Source of the DNA: Burkholderiales bacterium | GTDB taxonomy: Bacteria; Pseudomonadota; Gammaproteobacteria; Burkholderiales; SG8-39 | Reading direction: 5' to 3' | Length of the DNA: 64,000 nucleotides | NCBI GenBank assembly: GCA_017880775.1 | Contig: JADGRQ010000021.1 | Location: 1-64,000 of the forward strand | In this document: positions 16,412-29,400 of the stretch, in pieces | Position numbering within the stretch: position 1 is the stretch's first letter | How the letters are laid out: every line of letters begins with the position of its first letter | The notes under the pieces: model-generated | Databases searched by the model: none | Told to the model about the DNA's origin: nothing | The model's input: only the letters and a program-made list of their open reading frames with translations | Program-made: the position numbers and the translations under genes

Positions 16412-16449
16412 CCCCCTCAAGGATCTCGATCGTACGGTCCTCGAGGGGG
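16412..16449. terminator. hairpin between convergent genes, candidate terminator
   Basis: CCCCCTCAAGGATC (16412-16425) pairs with GGTCCTCGAGGGGG (16436-16449), apart from one mismatch and one wobble, around a ten-base loop. It sits between convergent genes at 16395 and 16518. No T-run follows on either strand, so if it ends transcription it is atypical. Confidence 0.4.
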
Positions 16450-16517
16450 TATTGCGCCCTTCGGTCGATCAACAGATCGGTTGCGCGCTAGCACCGGCGC
16501 CGACCGAACCGCGAGGG

Positions 16518-16841
16518 TCAGCCGGGCGTCTTGTATGCCGCCTTGCCCGCGCGCTTCAGCGCCTCGACGGTGTCGTCCATGGTCATCAGCGGGGTGGTCT
16601 TGGCAGCGCGCAGCGCACCGCCGCCGGCCGCCGCGAGCGACAGGGCCGCCGCTGCAATGTTGTCCGGCGCCTGCACGATCAGCACGGTGTCGTAGTCGCC
16701 GAAACAGGTCCAATAGCTTTCCAGCTTGCCGCCCAGCTTTGCGATCATTGGACGTATCTGCTCCGCGCGGTCCTGCGGATTCTTCAGCATCTTCCCCCAT
16801 GCTTCTGCGGTGAATGCGGTTTGGATCATGTAATAGGCCAT
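16518..16841 (-). CDS. GYD-domain protein
   Basis: The 107-residue cytoplasmic protein fits the GYD family of small alpha/beta-barrel proteins: YYMIQTAFTAEAW at the start, a central KLESYWTCFGDYDTVLIVQAPD containing the G-x-Y-D motif, and TTPLMTMDDTVEALKRAG near the end. GAGGAG lies six bases before the ATG. It is monocistronic by context, 89 bp downstream of the DUF1289 remnant. The family has no established biochemical role. Confidence 0.88.
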   Translation of the reverse strand: MAYYMIQTAFTAEAWGKMLKNPQDRAEQIRPMIAKLGGKLESYWTCFGDYDTVLIVQAPDNIAAAALSLAAAGGGALRAAKTTPLMTMDDTVEALKRAGKAAYKTPG

Positions 16842-16929
16842 CGCTTACTCCTCTGATTGGTGAAAATACGCTCTCAAAAGAACTGCCGCATCGGCAGACC
16901 AATACTTCCGAAAGCAGTCCCGGCGCGTA

Positions 16930-17072
16930 TCATAGAACGAAAGCCGCGCGTCCGTGTGACGCACCAAATGCGCAAGTCAGCGACGCGGTGGCAGATTGCG
17001 CGGCTGAACGCCATGCCGGAAACTCGGCGAGCACCGCCTCGCGCTGCGCATCGTTTAGCTCTGACCAGCGCG
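16930..17072 (-). pseudogene. DUF1289 gene remnant overlapping the 3' end of the cyclase-like gene
   Basis: Bases 17025-17072 match bases 20461-20508, inside the intact DUF1289 gene, at 42 of 48 positions, including a 22-base identical run. In one frame the minus strand reads PRWSELNDAQREAVLAEFP, against ARWSEMDDAQREAVLAALA in the intact protein, and then stays open to a TGA at 16930. The Cys-rich N-terminal half is absent, replaced by the end of the cyclase-like gene, which terminates inside the match in another frame. Confidence 0.7.
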
Positions 17073-20000
17073 GGATGCCCGACACTTGGCGAGCAACTCC
17101 TCGCCTAGCCGCGTTTCCTCGGCTAAACCCTGGCGGTTACCGATCTCCCTCCGCGTCAAGCCAATTTCATATTGCGCCCCGATCTTCGCGGCAACCGCCA
17201 CGCTTTCTTGCCACCAGCGCTGCGCACGGTGTGGCCGCCGATTGAGCCAGTAAAAGGTTCCCATTACTCGCAGCGCCCGAGGTAGTCCGAAATAAAATCT
17301 ACGACCGATCGAAACAGCTTCACGGCAGCGCCGTAATGCGATCCTCGAATTGCGTCGTGGGCTACTGGACTCCAGCCGCGCCACCTCGACCTGAGCCAGG
17401 CCGATCAAAATGGGTGCGAGCGTAAATGTTCTGACCTTGCGTTGGCGCGCCAGTAGTTCGGCCAGCGCGAGTTGCTCCGCGGCTGCTTCAATATTTCCCG
17501 CCTCGTACAGGCAGAGTGCCAGTTCCCCCCACGCGTGAGTCAATTGGATATTGTCGCCGGCCGCGACGCCGCGTTCGAGTGCATTGGTAAGTTGCGGTCG
17601 CGCTTGGTCGAACTCTCCCAATCGCCACATGACAGCACCCTGCACAACGAGTCCCGCGCGCAACGACATGTCGAATGCGGCCTCGCGCCCGCGCTTCACC
17701 ATATCGGCGCCGAGCCCCAGCGCTTCTGCAAAAGCGCCGCGCTCCGTGAACAAAATGGCCTTGTAGACACTGGATGTGACCCAGGTCATCATGTCGCCGG
17801 TCACGTCGGCGAGTTTGTGCGCCGAATCGAAGCTTTCGAGCGCCTGATTCCATCGGCCGGTATGTGCTTCGTGCAGTCCGAACAGGTTGGCGACCAGGCC
17901 CTTGGCAGCCGGATTCCCGCTCACTTCGGCCCACTCGAGCGCCCGCGTGTGATACGTTCGCGCCAAGGCGTGCAAATTCAAGATGTCGAGCGCCGCGCCC
18001 ACGCCGGCGGTCGCCTTCGCCATCCCTTCGGCCCAATGGCGATCCTCGGAGAGGTTGAGGATCTTCAGGAGCGCATAGGCCATCTTCTCCTGGTCAAGGG
18101 AGAGCATCAGCCAGGAGAAGGATTCGTAGATGCGCAGACGCGCTTCGTCCCGGCGATCGACTTGGGTTTCTGCGGTGGATATTTGGGTTCCGCGAAGGCG
18201 ATGCCAGATCTGCAACAGTGTCTGTTGCAGCAAACCAGCGAGCAGGCCGAAACGCGTCCTGGGAAGCGCGTCATCGCAGGCGTCAAGGGCACGGGCAAAA
18301 TGAGCTTCGGCAACGTCCAGGTTGCCGCGGTGTTGATGGATCTCGGCAAGGCGTCGCTCGATGGTTGCCCTTTGCCATGCATCCCACGGCGCAGTGGTTC
18401 CCTTGCCGTACGTATTTAACGCGTCCTCGTAATACTTGAGAGCTTCCGCATCCGCCGCATTCTTGACGGACTGATCCGCGGCTTCGAGCAGGTAGCGTAG
18501 CGCCTTGTCCGGCTGTTGCGCACGCGCGTAATGAAACGCAAGCACGCTGGCAACCCCTTGCGTGCGTCCCGAAAAGATTTCCAGCAGGCAGTCCGCAACC
18601 CGTTCGTGCAACTTGCTTCTTTGGTCCAGCAACATACTTTCGTAGATGGCCTCTTGCATCAGGGCGTGGCGGAACTTGTAGATCAGCTCCGGCAACGCGG
18701 CAGCTTCCTCGATGAACTGGCGCCGCTTGAGTTCGTCGAGCGTTCCGTCGACAGCCTCAATCTGCTCGGCCACCGACCTCAGGACGGTGTATAAAAAGTT
18801 GCGCCCGATCACGGAAGCCGTGCTCAATAATTGCCTTAGTCTGGCATCCAGGCGATCAACCCGCGCCATCACGACGTCATGAATCGTGTCAGGCACGGAG
18901 ACTTCCTTGGCGGTGACGGCCCAGACGCCCGAGTGGCGAGGATGACGCACCAGCACGCCCGATCCCTTCAGGGTGCGCACCACTTCTTCGATAAAAAACG
19001 GATTGCCCCCGGCTTTGTAAAGAATCTGATCGCGCAAATATCTGGTTTGCGCGTCCTTTCCGATCAGGCGTTCAAGCAAATCGATGCTCTGCTCTACCGG
19101 CAAGGGTGGGAGCTCTATTTCGGCGACATCGAGGCCAGTGATCGCGCGGGCTGTCTGCAACACCTTGACCGCTTGGCTTTCTTCGGACCGGCTGCTGAGA
19201 CAGATCAGAATCCGCGCTTCCATACACAGCTCGAGCAGGTGTTCGACAAGTTCCACCGACGAGTCGTCAGCCCAGTGGAAATCATCCACCACCAACGCCA
19301 CTGGCTGGCGCGTGGCCATGCCCTCAAACAAGCGTCGCATTGCCCACAGGATTTGCCGGCTCAATACCTCCATGTCCAGATATTTCACGCGTACCGCATA
19401 AGGGTCGCGGACTTTCATTCCCATCAGCGTAGCGATGTAGGGAATCACTTCGTCGGCCTCGATATCGAACAACTCTTGCAGACGCTCCACCAGCAGCGTC
19501 CAGTTCCGATCTTCGCCCGCCTGCTCGGATAGACCCAGCCACGCTGTCAGGATTTCGATAAAAGGCCAGTAACTCACGCGCTGATCGTAGGAGGACGACT
19601 GGCCTTTGAGCCAGAGCAGGTCGGCACCGAGCCCATTCCTGCATTCATGCAGGAAGCGTGTCTTACCAGTGCCCGCCTCGCCGCTTACGAGAACCAGGCA
19701 GCCACGACCACGGCTTAGTCCGGCTACCATTTCATGCATCCGCGAGCGCTGCGCTTCGCGACCGATCATCGGGATAGCCGCAGTCGATACATGCTGCGGC
19801 AGCCCCTTCCCACGCTGGCCTCGGGTCCGCAGCAGGCGATAGATCACTTCCGGTTCTGAAAACCCTTTCAGTCTGAACGAGCCGAGTTTCTGGCATTCAA
19901 AAACGGACCCGATCAACTCATGGGTATGGCTTGACACGCCGATCCCACCGTCCGGCGTCTCCGATTCGATCCGCGCTGCCAGGTGCACCGGAGAACCATT

Positions 20001-20402
20001 GGCGAAGTAGCTCTCGTGGTCTCCCTCGCCGCTCACCGAGAGCACCACGGTCCCGGAGTTCAACCCTATCCGCACCAAAAACTCATGTCCAAGCTTCTGC
20101 CGGATTTCATTCGCGTAGTACGCGATTCCCTCCTGAATTGCCAGCGCCGCATGGCAGGCCCGGATCGCGTGGTCTTCAAGCGTGTGCGGGACCCCGAACA
20201 TCCCCATGACCCCATCACCCAATACCGAGGATATGCGCCCGGAAAGCCGTTCGATCTCAGTGATGAAAATCTTGATCGCGGGCGCAAACAACTGCTGGGC
20301 CGATTCGGCGTCCAGATGCTGGATCAGCGCAGTCGACTCGGTGATGTCAGCGAACAATATCGTTACGTTGCGCCGGTCGCGCGGCGACGAAATTTGGCTC
20401 AT
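17055..20402 (-). CDS. class III cyclase-like/AAA ATPase/TPR regulator
   Basis: The 1115-residue protein has three parts. Residues 10-190 form a class III nucleotidyl-cyclase-like domain with both metal Asp positions (Asp19 in LFADITEST, Asp63 in LGDGVMGMFG). The Lys that normally selects adenine is replaced (SSVLGDG), so activity is doubtful. An AAA/STAND ATPase follows from about 215 (VSGEAGTGKTRFLHE, then VALVVDDFHWADDSS). The remaining 450 residues are TPR-like helices. This matches a large family of cytoplasmic signalling ATPases. Its ATG overlaps the stop of DUF1289 by four bases, making it the last gene of the leucine operon. No input or output is known. Confidence 0.85.
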   Translation of the reverse strand: MSQISSPRDRRNVTILFADITESTALIQHLDAESAQQLFAPAIKIFITEIERLSGRISSVLGDGVMGMFGVPHTLEDHAIRACHAALAIQEGIAYYANEIRQKLGHEFLVRIGLNSGTVVLSVSGEGDHESYFANGSPVHLAARIESETPDGGIGVSSHTHELIGSVFECQKLGSFRLKGFSEPEVIYRLLRTRGQRGKGLPQHVSTAAIPMIGREAQRSRMHEMVAGLSRGRGCLVLVSGEAGTGKTRFLHECRNGLGADLLWLKGQSSSYDQRVSYWPFIEILTAWLGLSEQAGEDRNWTLLVERLQELFDIEADEVIPYIATLMGMKVRDPYAVRVKYLDMEVLSRQILWAMRRLFEGMATRQPVALVVDDFHWADDSSVELVEHLLELCMEARILICLSSRSEESQAVKVLQTARAITGLDVAEIELPPLPVEQSIDLLERLIGKDAQTRYLRDQILYKAGGNPFFIEEVVRTLKGSGVLVRHPRHSGVWAVTAKEVSVPDTIHDVVMARVDRLDARLRQLLSTASVIGRNFLYTVLRSVAEQIEAVDGTLDELKRRQFIEEAAALPELIYKFRHALMQEAIYESMLLDQRSKLHERVADCLLEIFSGRTQGVASVLAFHYARAQQPDKALRYLLEAADQSVKNAADAEALKYYEDALNTYGKGTTAPWDAWQRATIERRLAEIHQHRGNLDVAEAHFARALDACDDALPRTRFGLLAGLLQQTLLQIWHRLRGTQISTAETQVDRRDEARLRIYESFSWLMLSLDQEKMAYALLKILNLSEDRHWAEGMAKATAGVGAALDILNLHALARTYHTRALEWAEVSGNPAAKGLVANLFGLHEAHTGRWNQALESFDSAHKLADVTGDMMTWVTSSVYKAILFTERGAFAEALGLGADMVKRGREAAFDMSLRAGLVVQGAVMWRLGEFDQARPQLTNALERGVAAGDNIQLTHAWGELALCLYEAGNIEAAAEQLALAELLARQRKVRTFTLAPILIGLAQVEVARLESSSPRRNSRIALRRCREAVSIGRRFYFGLPRALRVMGTFYWLNRRPHRAQRWWQESVAVAAKIGAQYEIGLTRREIGNRQGLAEETRLGEELLAKCRASRAGQS

Positions 20403-20596
20403 GAGCCTCGCTCCCAGCCCAGCGCTGCCGCGTCACCCGCCAAACGCCGCTTCGCCAGCGCGGCAAGTACCGCCTCGCGCTGCGCATCGTCCATCTCCGA
20501 CCAGCGCGCGATTTCGTCGAGCGTGCGGAAACAGCCGATGCACATCGCGCGCCCGGTGTTCAACTGGCACACCTCGACGCAAGGCGATTTCACCAT
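20399..20596 (-). CDS. DUF1289 small cysteine-rich protein
   Basis: The 65-residue protein contains SPCVEVCQLNTGRAMCIGC, four cysteines at 6, 10, 19 and 22 that fit a metal or Fe-S site, followed by FRTLDEIARWSEMDDAQRE. This is the DUF1289 pattern. The ATG at 20596 lies 20 bases downstream of the HMG-CoA lyase stop, and the stop overlaps the next gene by four bases, so it is co-transcribed with the leucine genes. A broken copy lies at the far end of the cyclase-like gene. Confidence 0.88.
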   Translation of the reverse strand: MVKSPCVEVCQLNTGRAMCIGCFRTLDEIARWSEMDDAQREAVLAALAKRRLAGDAAALGWERGS

Positions 20597-20616
20597 CGCC
20601 GATTTCAACGTCGCCC

Positions 20617-21546
20617 TCAGGCTGCGGCCCGGGCGCGCTTGGCGGCGATCGCGCGACCGGCCTTGGAGCCGGGCTCGCGCCCGAGCACGCCGCAGATCCA
20701 CTGCCCGATCTCGACCACGCGATTCAGGTCGATGCCGGTCTCGATGCCGAGGCCGTGCAGCATGTACACCACGTCTTCGGTCGCGACGTTGCCCGATGCT
20801 CCGGCCGCGTATGGGCAGCCGCCGAGGCCGGCGACCGAACTGTCGAAGGTCGCAACGCCCAGTTCGAGCGAAGCGTAGATGTTGGCGAGCGCCTGCCCGT
20901 AGGTGTCGTGATAGTGGCCCGCGAGCCGCTCGATCGGCACCGCGCGCGCCACCGCTTCGATCATGCGCTGCGTCTTTGCCGGCGTGCTCACGCCGATGGT
21001 GTCGCCGAGCGATACCTCGTAGCAGCCCATCGCGTCGAGCGCGCGGGCGACCTCGGCGACCTTCGCAGGCTCGATCTCGCCCTCGTAGGGGCAACCGACC
21101 ACGCAGGAGATGTAGCCGCGCACCTTCACGTTCGCCTTGCGCGCAGCTTCGGCGACCGGACGGAAGCGCTCGAGGCTTTCGGCAATCGTGCAGTTGATAT
21201 TTCTCTTCGAAAACGCCTCCGACGCGGCACCGAACACCGCCACCTCGGTCGCTCCTGCGGCGAGCGCGGCTGCGAGGCCTTTCATGTTCGGCGTGAGCAC
21301 CGGATAGGCGACGCCGGGTTTGCGGCGCACGCCTTCCAGCACTTCGGTGTGATCGGCCATTTGCGGAATCGCTTTCGGCGAGACAAAGGCGGTCGCCTCC
21401 ACCGCCGGCAACCCGGCGTCGGCGAGGCGATGGATCAGCTCGAGCTTGATCGCGGTGGGCACCCCATGACCATCAATGAGCGGCTCGTTCTGCAAACCGT
21501 CGCGCGGGCCGACTTCAACGATACGCACCTTTTGCGGCAGTTTCAT
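20617..21546 (-). CDS. liuE: hydroxymethylglutaryl-CoA lyase
   Basis: The 309-residue TIM-barrel enzyme cleaves HMG-CoA to acetyl-CoA and acetoacetate, the last step of leucine breakdown. The N-terminal [13 protein letters not shown] carries the catalytic Arg and metal Asp. [12 protein letters not shown] gives the metal-binding His residues. [19 protein letters not shown] is the signature with the active-site Cys. The length is as expected for bacterial HMG-CoA lyase (MvaB/LiuE). The gene lies 12 bp after liuD. There is no targeting signal, so it acts in the cytoplasm. Confidence 0.95.
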   Translation of the reverse strand: MKLPQKVRIVEVGPRDGLQNEPLIDGHGVPTAIKLELIHRLADAGLPAVEATAFVSPKAIPQMADHTEVLEGVRRKPGVAYPVLTPNMKGLAAALAAGATEVAVFGAASEAFSKRNINCTIAESLERFRPVAEAARKANVKVRGYISCVVGCPYEGEIEPAKVAEVARALDAMGCYEVSLGDTIGVSTPAKTQRMIEAVARAVPIERLAGHYHDTYGQALANIYASLELGVATFDSSVAGLGGCPYAAGASGNVATEDVVYMLHGLGIETGIDLNRVVEIGQWICGVLGREPGSKAGRAIAAKRARAAA

Positions 21547-21558
21547 GCCTGCTCGCGG

Positions 21559-23558
<2,000 letters not shown>

Positions 23559-23562
<4 letters not shown>

Positions 23563-24338
23563 TTCTTCTTCGCGCCCCTTTTCGCCAGGAAAGAGGCGAT
23601 GCCTTTACGGCCTTCAGGGGACACGCGCACCTTGGCAATGCGTCGCGCGGTGTCCTCGATCATCGCGTCGTCGATCGGTCCGCGCGACACCGCGCGGATC
23701 AGGTCCTTGATCTCAGCCTGCGCCGCGCTGCCGCCCGAGACGATATGCCCGAGCAGCTCGTTGATCGCGTTATCGAGCTCGCCGGGTTGCGCAAGATCCG
23801 AGAGCAAGCCCAGCCGATAGGCCTCGGCAGCGGTGAAGACCTCGCCGGAAAGAAAGTAGCGGCGGGCGGCACGCTCACCCATCGCCCGCACCACATAAGG
23901 GCTGATGGTCGCCGGCGTGAGGCCGAGTCTGACCTCGGTCAGGCAGAACTCCGCTTCGGTGCTGCCGATGGCGATATCACAGGCTGCCACGAGTCCTACG
24001 CCTCCTGCAACAGCCGGGCCGTGCACGCGCGCAATGGTCGGTTTGGACAGCCGGTCGAGCGTTCGCAGCATCTCGGCCAGCGCACGCGCGTCCTCGAGGT
24101 TCTGCTTTTCGGTGTAGCCCGCCATGCGCTTCATCCAGTTGAGGTCGGCGCCGGCGCAGAACGCAACCCCGTTTCCCAACAGCACCACCGCGCGCACCGA
24201 CTTGTCGGCATCGAGGCGATTGAGCGCCTTGGTGAGCGCGCCGATCAGCGCATCGTCGAAGGCGTTGCGGATTCCCGGGCGGTTGAGCACCACCAGCGCG
24301 ACCGAATTGCGAATCGTGACTTCAAGATTTTTCGCCAT
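23559..24338 (-). CDS. liuC: methylglutaconyl-CoA hydratase (enoyl-CoA hydratase family)
   Basis: The 259-residue crotonase-fold protein hydrates 3-methylglutaconyl-CoA to HMG-CoA. Visible elements are the oxyanion-hole strands VVLLGNGVAFCAGADLNWM and ARVHGPAVAGGVGLVAACD, and the helical C-terminus. The ATG at 24338 is chosen because AGGAAGG lies just upstream and the protein then begins at the normal family position; an upstream in-frame start would overlap the beta-subunit gene. It lies between the two carboxylase subunit genes in the operon. Confidence 0.93.
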
Positions 24339-24345
24339 TGCCTTC

Positions 24346-25953
<1,608 letters not shown>

Positions 25954-25993
25954 CTACGGACGCGCGTTGCGATGCGCGGGCTTCTCCACCATT

Positions 25994-26596
25994 TCACCAG
26001 CCTCCCGTGGTGAGCCATTTCTCGGCCTGATCGAGCCGGTCCATGCCCCAGAACGCTTCGCCGTCGATGACGATGAAGGGCGAACCGAATACGCCCTTGG
26101 CGATCGCAGCGTCTACCTCGGCCTTGGTCTTGTCCTTGACTGCCTGGTCCGCGACGCCTGCGGCGACATCCTCGGCTTTGAAGCCGACGCCCGCGGCGAT
26201 GCGGATCACTTCTTCGACCCTGGAAATGTCGACGTCGTCCGCGAAATACGCGCTATACAGCGCCTTGGCGAGCGCTAACGCCCGCGCGGGGTCCTTGCCC
26301 TGCGCCCAATAGAATGCGCGCACGGCCGCAATGGTCGAGATCGGGAAGCTGGACGGAATTCGGAACGGCACGCCGTGAAACTTGGCCGAGCGCACGAAAT
26401 CGCGCTTGGCGTAGTCGCCTTTCAGCGGGATCTGCGGCAGCGGTGCGCCGCCCGTCACCTTCATCGCCGCACCAAGCAGAATCGGCCGCCAGTTGACGCC
26501 GCGGCCGTGCTTCGCCGCCAGCGCCTCCACTTTCGCCGCGGCGATGTAGCCGTAAGGCGAGGAAAAGTCGAAATAGAAATCGATTGCCGCAGCCAT
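25994..26596 (-). CDS. 2-hydroxychromene-2-carboxylate isomerase/DSBA-family GST-kappa protein
   Basis: The 200-residue thioredoxin-fold protein opens IDFYFDFSSPYGYIAAAKVE, with Ser in place of a redox CXXC as in kappa-class glutathione transferases and hydroxychromene carboxylate isomerases. It closes with GVFGSPFIVIDGEAFWGMDRL. Both regions match that family. In characterised members glutathione activates Ser to isomerise aromatic intermediates. Here it sits between an acyl-CoA dehydrogenase and liuB, so its role in leucine or acyl-CoA metabolism is unclear. Confidence 0.88.
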   Translation of the reverse strand: MAAAIDFYFDFSSPYGYIAAAKVEALAAKHGRGVNWRPILLGAAMKVTGGAPLPQIPLKGDYAKRDFVRSAKFHGVPFRIPSSFPISTIAAVRAFYWAQGKDPARALALAKALYSAYFADDVDISRVEEVIRIAAGVGFKAEDVAAGVADQAVKDKTKAEVDAAIAKGVFGSPFIVIDGEAFWGMDRLDQAEKWLTTGGW

Positions 26597-26612
26597 GTGT
26601 TCTCCTGGTCCT

Positions 26613-27749
26613 TCAGGCGCCCTCGCAGAGGGCGCGTCCTATGAGGAGTCTTTGAATATCGCTCGCACCCTCGTAGATCTGGGTCACGCGCACATCGCGC
26701 CAGATGCGCTCGACCGGGAAATCCGCCACGTAGCCATAGCCGCCGTGGATCTGGATCGCGTCCGAGCATACTTTCTCCGCGGTCTCGGAGGCGAACAGTT
26801 TCGCCATGGAGGCTTCCTTGAGGCAGGGCTTGCCGGCGTCGCGCAGGGCGGCGGCGTGCAGGTAGAGCTGCCGCGCCGCCTCGATGCCGGTGGCCATGTC
26901 GGCGAGGCGGAACACGACTGCCTGGTGTTCGATGAGCGTCTTGCCGAAGCTCTTGCGCTCCTTGGCATAGGCGAGCGCCGCAGCGAATGCGGCGCTCGCC
27001 ATGCCGACCGATTGCGCCGCGACATTGATTCGGCCGGATTCGAGATTGGCCAGCGCGATGCGGTACCCCAGGCCCACGTCGCCGAGCAGATGGTCGGCCG
27101 GGACCCGGCAATCCTCCAGCACGATCTGCGCGGTGTCCGAGGCGTGCTGGCCGGTCTTCTCCTCGATGCGCGCGACCCGGTAGCCGGGATTGGTGGTGGG
27201 AACGAGAAAGGCGCTGATGCCCTTCTTGCCGGCGGCTTTGTCGCTCACCGCAAAAACGATCGCGATGTCCGCGTTCTTGCCCGAGGTGATGAACTGCTTC
27301 ACGCCGTTCAGCACATACTCGCCGCCTTTTCGCTCCGCGCGGGTGATGATCGCAGCCGCATCCGAGCCCGCATGCGGTTCGGTGAGCGCGAACGCTCCGA
27401 GCATCGCACCGCGTGCGAGCGGCCTGAGGAACGCATCCTTCTGCGCGTCGCTTCCGTAGCCGTAAACGATATTCGCGGCGAGGTTGCAGACCATCATCAC
27501 CGTCCCCGTCGACCCGTCGCCCGCTGAGATTTCCTCGATCGCGAGCGCGAGTGCGGTGTAGTCGAGCCCGGCGCCGTCCCATTGCTCCGGAATCGCGACG
27601 CCGCAAAGTCCCATCCCCGCCAGAGCTGCGATCTCCTCGCGCGGGAAGTGCTTGTCGCGGTCCCATCGAGATGCGTTCGGCGCGAGCCGCTCGCGCGCGA
27701 AGCGCCGCACCGTTTCGCGGATCATTTCGTGCTGCGCGGAAAGGATCAT
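26613..27749 (-). CDS. acyl-CoA dehydrogenase
   Basis: The 378-residue flavoenzyme has the short/medium-chain pattern: FALTEPHAGSDAAAI, TSGKNADIAIVFAVSD, and a C-terminal IYEGASDIQRLLIGRAL with the catalytic base in the YEG motif. This differs from the isovaleryl-CoA dehydrogenase at 30489, where that Glu is absent at the same place. It overlaps the hotdog gene by four bases. It could oxidise a branched or short acyl-CoA feeding the same operon; the precise substrate is not visible. Confidence 0.92.
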   Translation of the reverse strand: MILSAQHEMIRETVRRFARERLAPNASRWDRDKHFPREEIAALAGMGLCGVAIPEQWDGAGLDYTALALAIEEISAGDGSTGTVMMVCNLAANIVYGYGSDAQKDAFLRPLARGAMLGAFALTEPHAGSDAAAIITRAERKGGEYVLNGVKQFITSGKNADIAIVFAVSDKAAGKKGISAFLVPTTNPGYRVARIEEKTGQHASDTAQIVLEDCRVPADHLLGDVGLGYRIALANLESGRINVAAQSVGMASAAFAAALAYAKERKSFGKTLIEHQAVVFRLADMATGIEAARQLYLHAAALRDAGKPCLKEASMAKLFASETAEKVCSDAIQIHGGYGYVADFPVERIWRDVRVTQIYEGASDIQRLLIGRALCEGA

Positions 27750-28168
27750 GCCTCGAGCCGCGAATAGGTCACGGTGTGATGGGTAAAGATCCTGCCGCGC
27801 CTGTCATGACACTCGGCCACGCCGTAAATGCGGCGCCGGCCTTCGCGCACGATGCGCGCGGTGCAAAGCACCGAGTGCGCCTTGGCCGGCGCAAGAAAGG
27901 CCGTATTGAGGTCGGTGGTGAGCGCATCGCGCTCGATGCCGATACGCGTCTTGATGGCGAGCCACATCGCGCAGTCGGCTGCCGCCATCAGCGCCGGACC
28001 GTTGATGATCCCGCCGGGCCGCTCGAGCGCCGGGCGGTGCGGCAGTTCGAGCGTGCAGGTGCCGTCGCCCACCGAAACAACGCGAAACTTCCACGGCCGC
28101 AGGAAGCGAGCGCCGTCGAGCAGTCGCTGAAGCGCGCGCTTGCTCGCACGCATGCCGTTTTGCGTCAC
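27746..28168 (-). CDS. PaaI-type hotdog thioesterase
   Basis: The 140-residue hotdog-fold protein contains LERPGGIINGPALMAAADCAM, the core helix with the Gly-rich approach and acidic residue used by PaaI thioesterases, and LNTAFLAPAKAHSVLCTARIV for the following strands. It probably releases CoA from acyl-CoA intermediates. The start is ATG, 19 bases downstream of the thiolase stop. It overlaps the acyl-CoA dehydrogenase start by four bases. Confidence 0.85.
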   Translation of the reverse strand: MTQNGMRASKRALQRLLDGARFLRPWKFRVVSVGDGTCTLELPHRPALERPGGIINGPALMAAADCAMWLAIKTRIGIERDALTTDLNTAFLAPAKAHSVLCTARIVREGRRRIYGVAECHDRRGRIFTHHTVTYSRLEA

Positions 28169-28187
28169 GCCAGCCCGATCGACGATT

Positions 28188-29375
28188 TCACGACGCGATC
28201 TCGATCGCGAGGGCGGTCGCCTCGCCGCCGCCGATGCAAAGCGACGCCACGCCGCGTCTGCCGCCGCGCTTGCGCAGCGCGCCGATCAGCGTCACGAGGA
28301 TGCGCGCGCCGGAGGCGCCGATCGGGTGACCCAGCGCACAGGCGCCGCCGTGCACGTTGACTTTCTCGTGCGGCAAGGCATGCTCCTTCATCGCCGCCAT
28401 CGTGACTACCGCGAAGGCTTCGTTGATTTCGTACAGGTCCACGTCTTTTGCGTTCCAGCCGGTCTTGTCGAACAGCTTTTTGATGGCACCGACGGGAGCC
28501 GTGGCGAACAAACCCGGCTCCTGTGCATGCGTGGAGTGCCCGACCACCACTGCGAGCGGCGTGAGACCGCGCTTCTCGGCGCTCGAGCGGCGCATCATCA
28601 CCAGCGCGGCTGCGCCATCCGAAATCGACGAAGAGTTGGCCGCGGTCACGGTGCCGTCCTTGCGGAAAGCGGGTTTGAGCGCCGGGATCTTGTCGAGGTT
28701 CGCCCTGAACGGCGGCTCGTCCATCTCCACGAACTTCTCGTCCTTGCCGGCCTTGATCGCGAGCGGGGTGATTTCCCAGGCGAAGTAGCCGTCCTTGTTG
28801 GCTTTCTGCGCGCGCTGCAGTGAGGTGATTGCGAACTGGTCCTGCGCCTCGCGCGTGAAATGGTACTTGCCCGCGCAGTCCTCGGCGAAGCTGCCCATCA
28901 GGCGACCTTTGTCATAAGCATCTTCAAGACCGTCGTAGAACATGTGATCGAGCACCTGCTGGTGGCCCATGCGATAGCCGCTGCGCGCCTTTGGCATCAG
29001 GTAGGGCGCGTTGGTCATCGACTCCATGCCGCCGGCGACGATGATCTCGTTGGTTCCCGCGACCAGCAGGTCGTGGGCGAACATCGCAGCCTTCATGCCA
29101 GAGCCGCACATTTTGTTGACCGTGGTGCAGCCGGCGGCGAGCGGCAGCCCCGCGCCGAGCGAAGCCTGGCGCGCGGGCGCCTGGCCCAGGCCCGCCGGCA
29201 GCACGCAGCCCATGATGACCTCCTGCACTTCGTCGGGTTTGATTTTCGCGCGCTCGACTGCGGCGCGGATTGCCGCAGCGCCCAGTTCGGGTGCGGCAAA
29301 GTTTTTCAGTTCACCCTGAAATCCGCCCATCGGTGTGCGGGCGGCAGCGACAATGACCACCGGATCGTTCGACAT
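28188..29375 (-). CDS. acetyl-CoA acetyltransferase (thiolase)
   Basis: The 395-residue thiolase has all catalytic blocks: VNKMCGSGMKAAMFAHD (nucleophile Cys), NVHGGACALGHPIGASGAR (His), and ASLCIGGGEATALAIE (second Cys). It makes or cleaves acetoacetyl-CoA and so would link acetoacetate from leucine to central metabolism, or acetyl-CoA to polyhydroxybutyrate made by PhaC at 33286. The ATG at 29375 is preferred over an upstream in-frame start because GGAGGT precedes it by six bases. Confidence 0.93.
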   Translation of the reverse strand: MSNDPVVIVAAARTPMGGFQGELKNFAAPELGAAAIRAAVERAKIKPDEVQEVIMGCVLPAGLGQAPARQASLGAGLPLAAGCTTVNKMCGSGMKAAMFAHDLLVAGTNEIIVAGGMESMTNAPYLMPKARSGYRMGHQQVLDHMFYDGLEDAYDKGRLMGSFAEDCAGKYHFTREAQDQFAITSLQRAQKANKDGYFAWEITPLAIKAGKDEKFVEMDEPPFRANLDKIPALKPAFRKDGTVTAANSSSISDGAAALVMMRRSSAEKRGLTPLAVVVGHSTHAQEPGLFATAPVGAIKKLFDKTGWNAKDVDLYEINEAFAVVTMAAMKEHALPHEKVNVHGGACALGHPIGASGARILVTLIGALRKRGGRRGVASLCIGGGEATALAIEIAS

Positions 29376-29400
29376 TCCGACCTCCACGTTAACATTTCGG

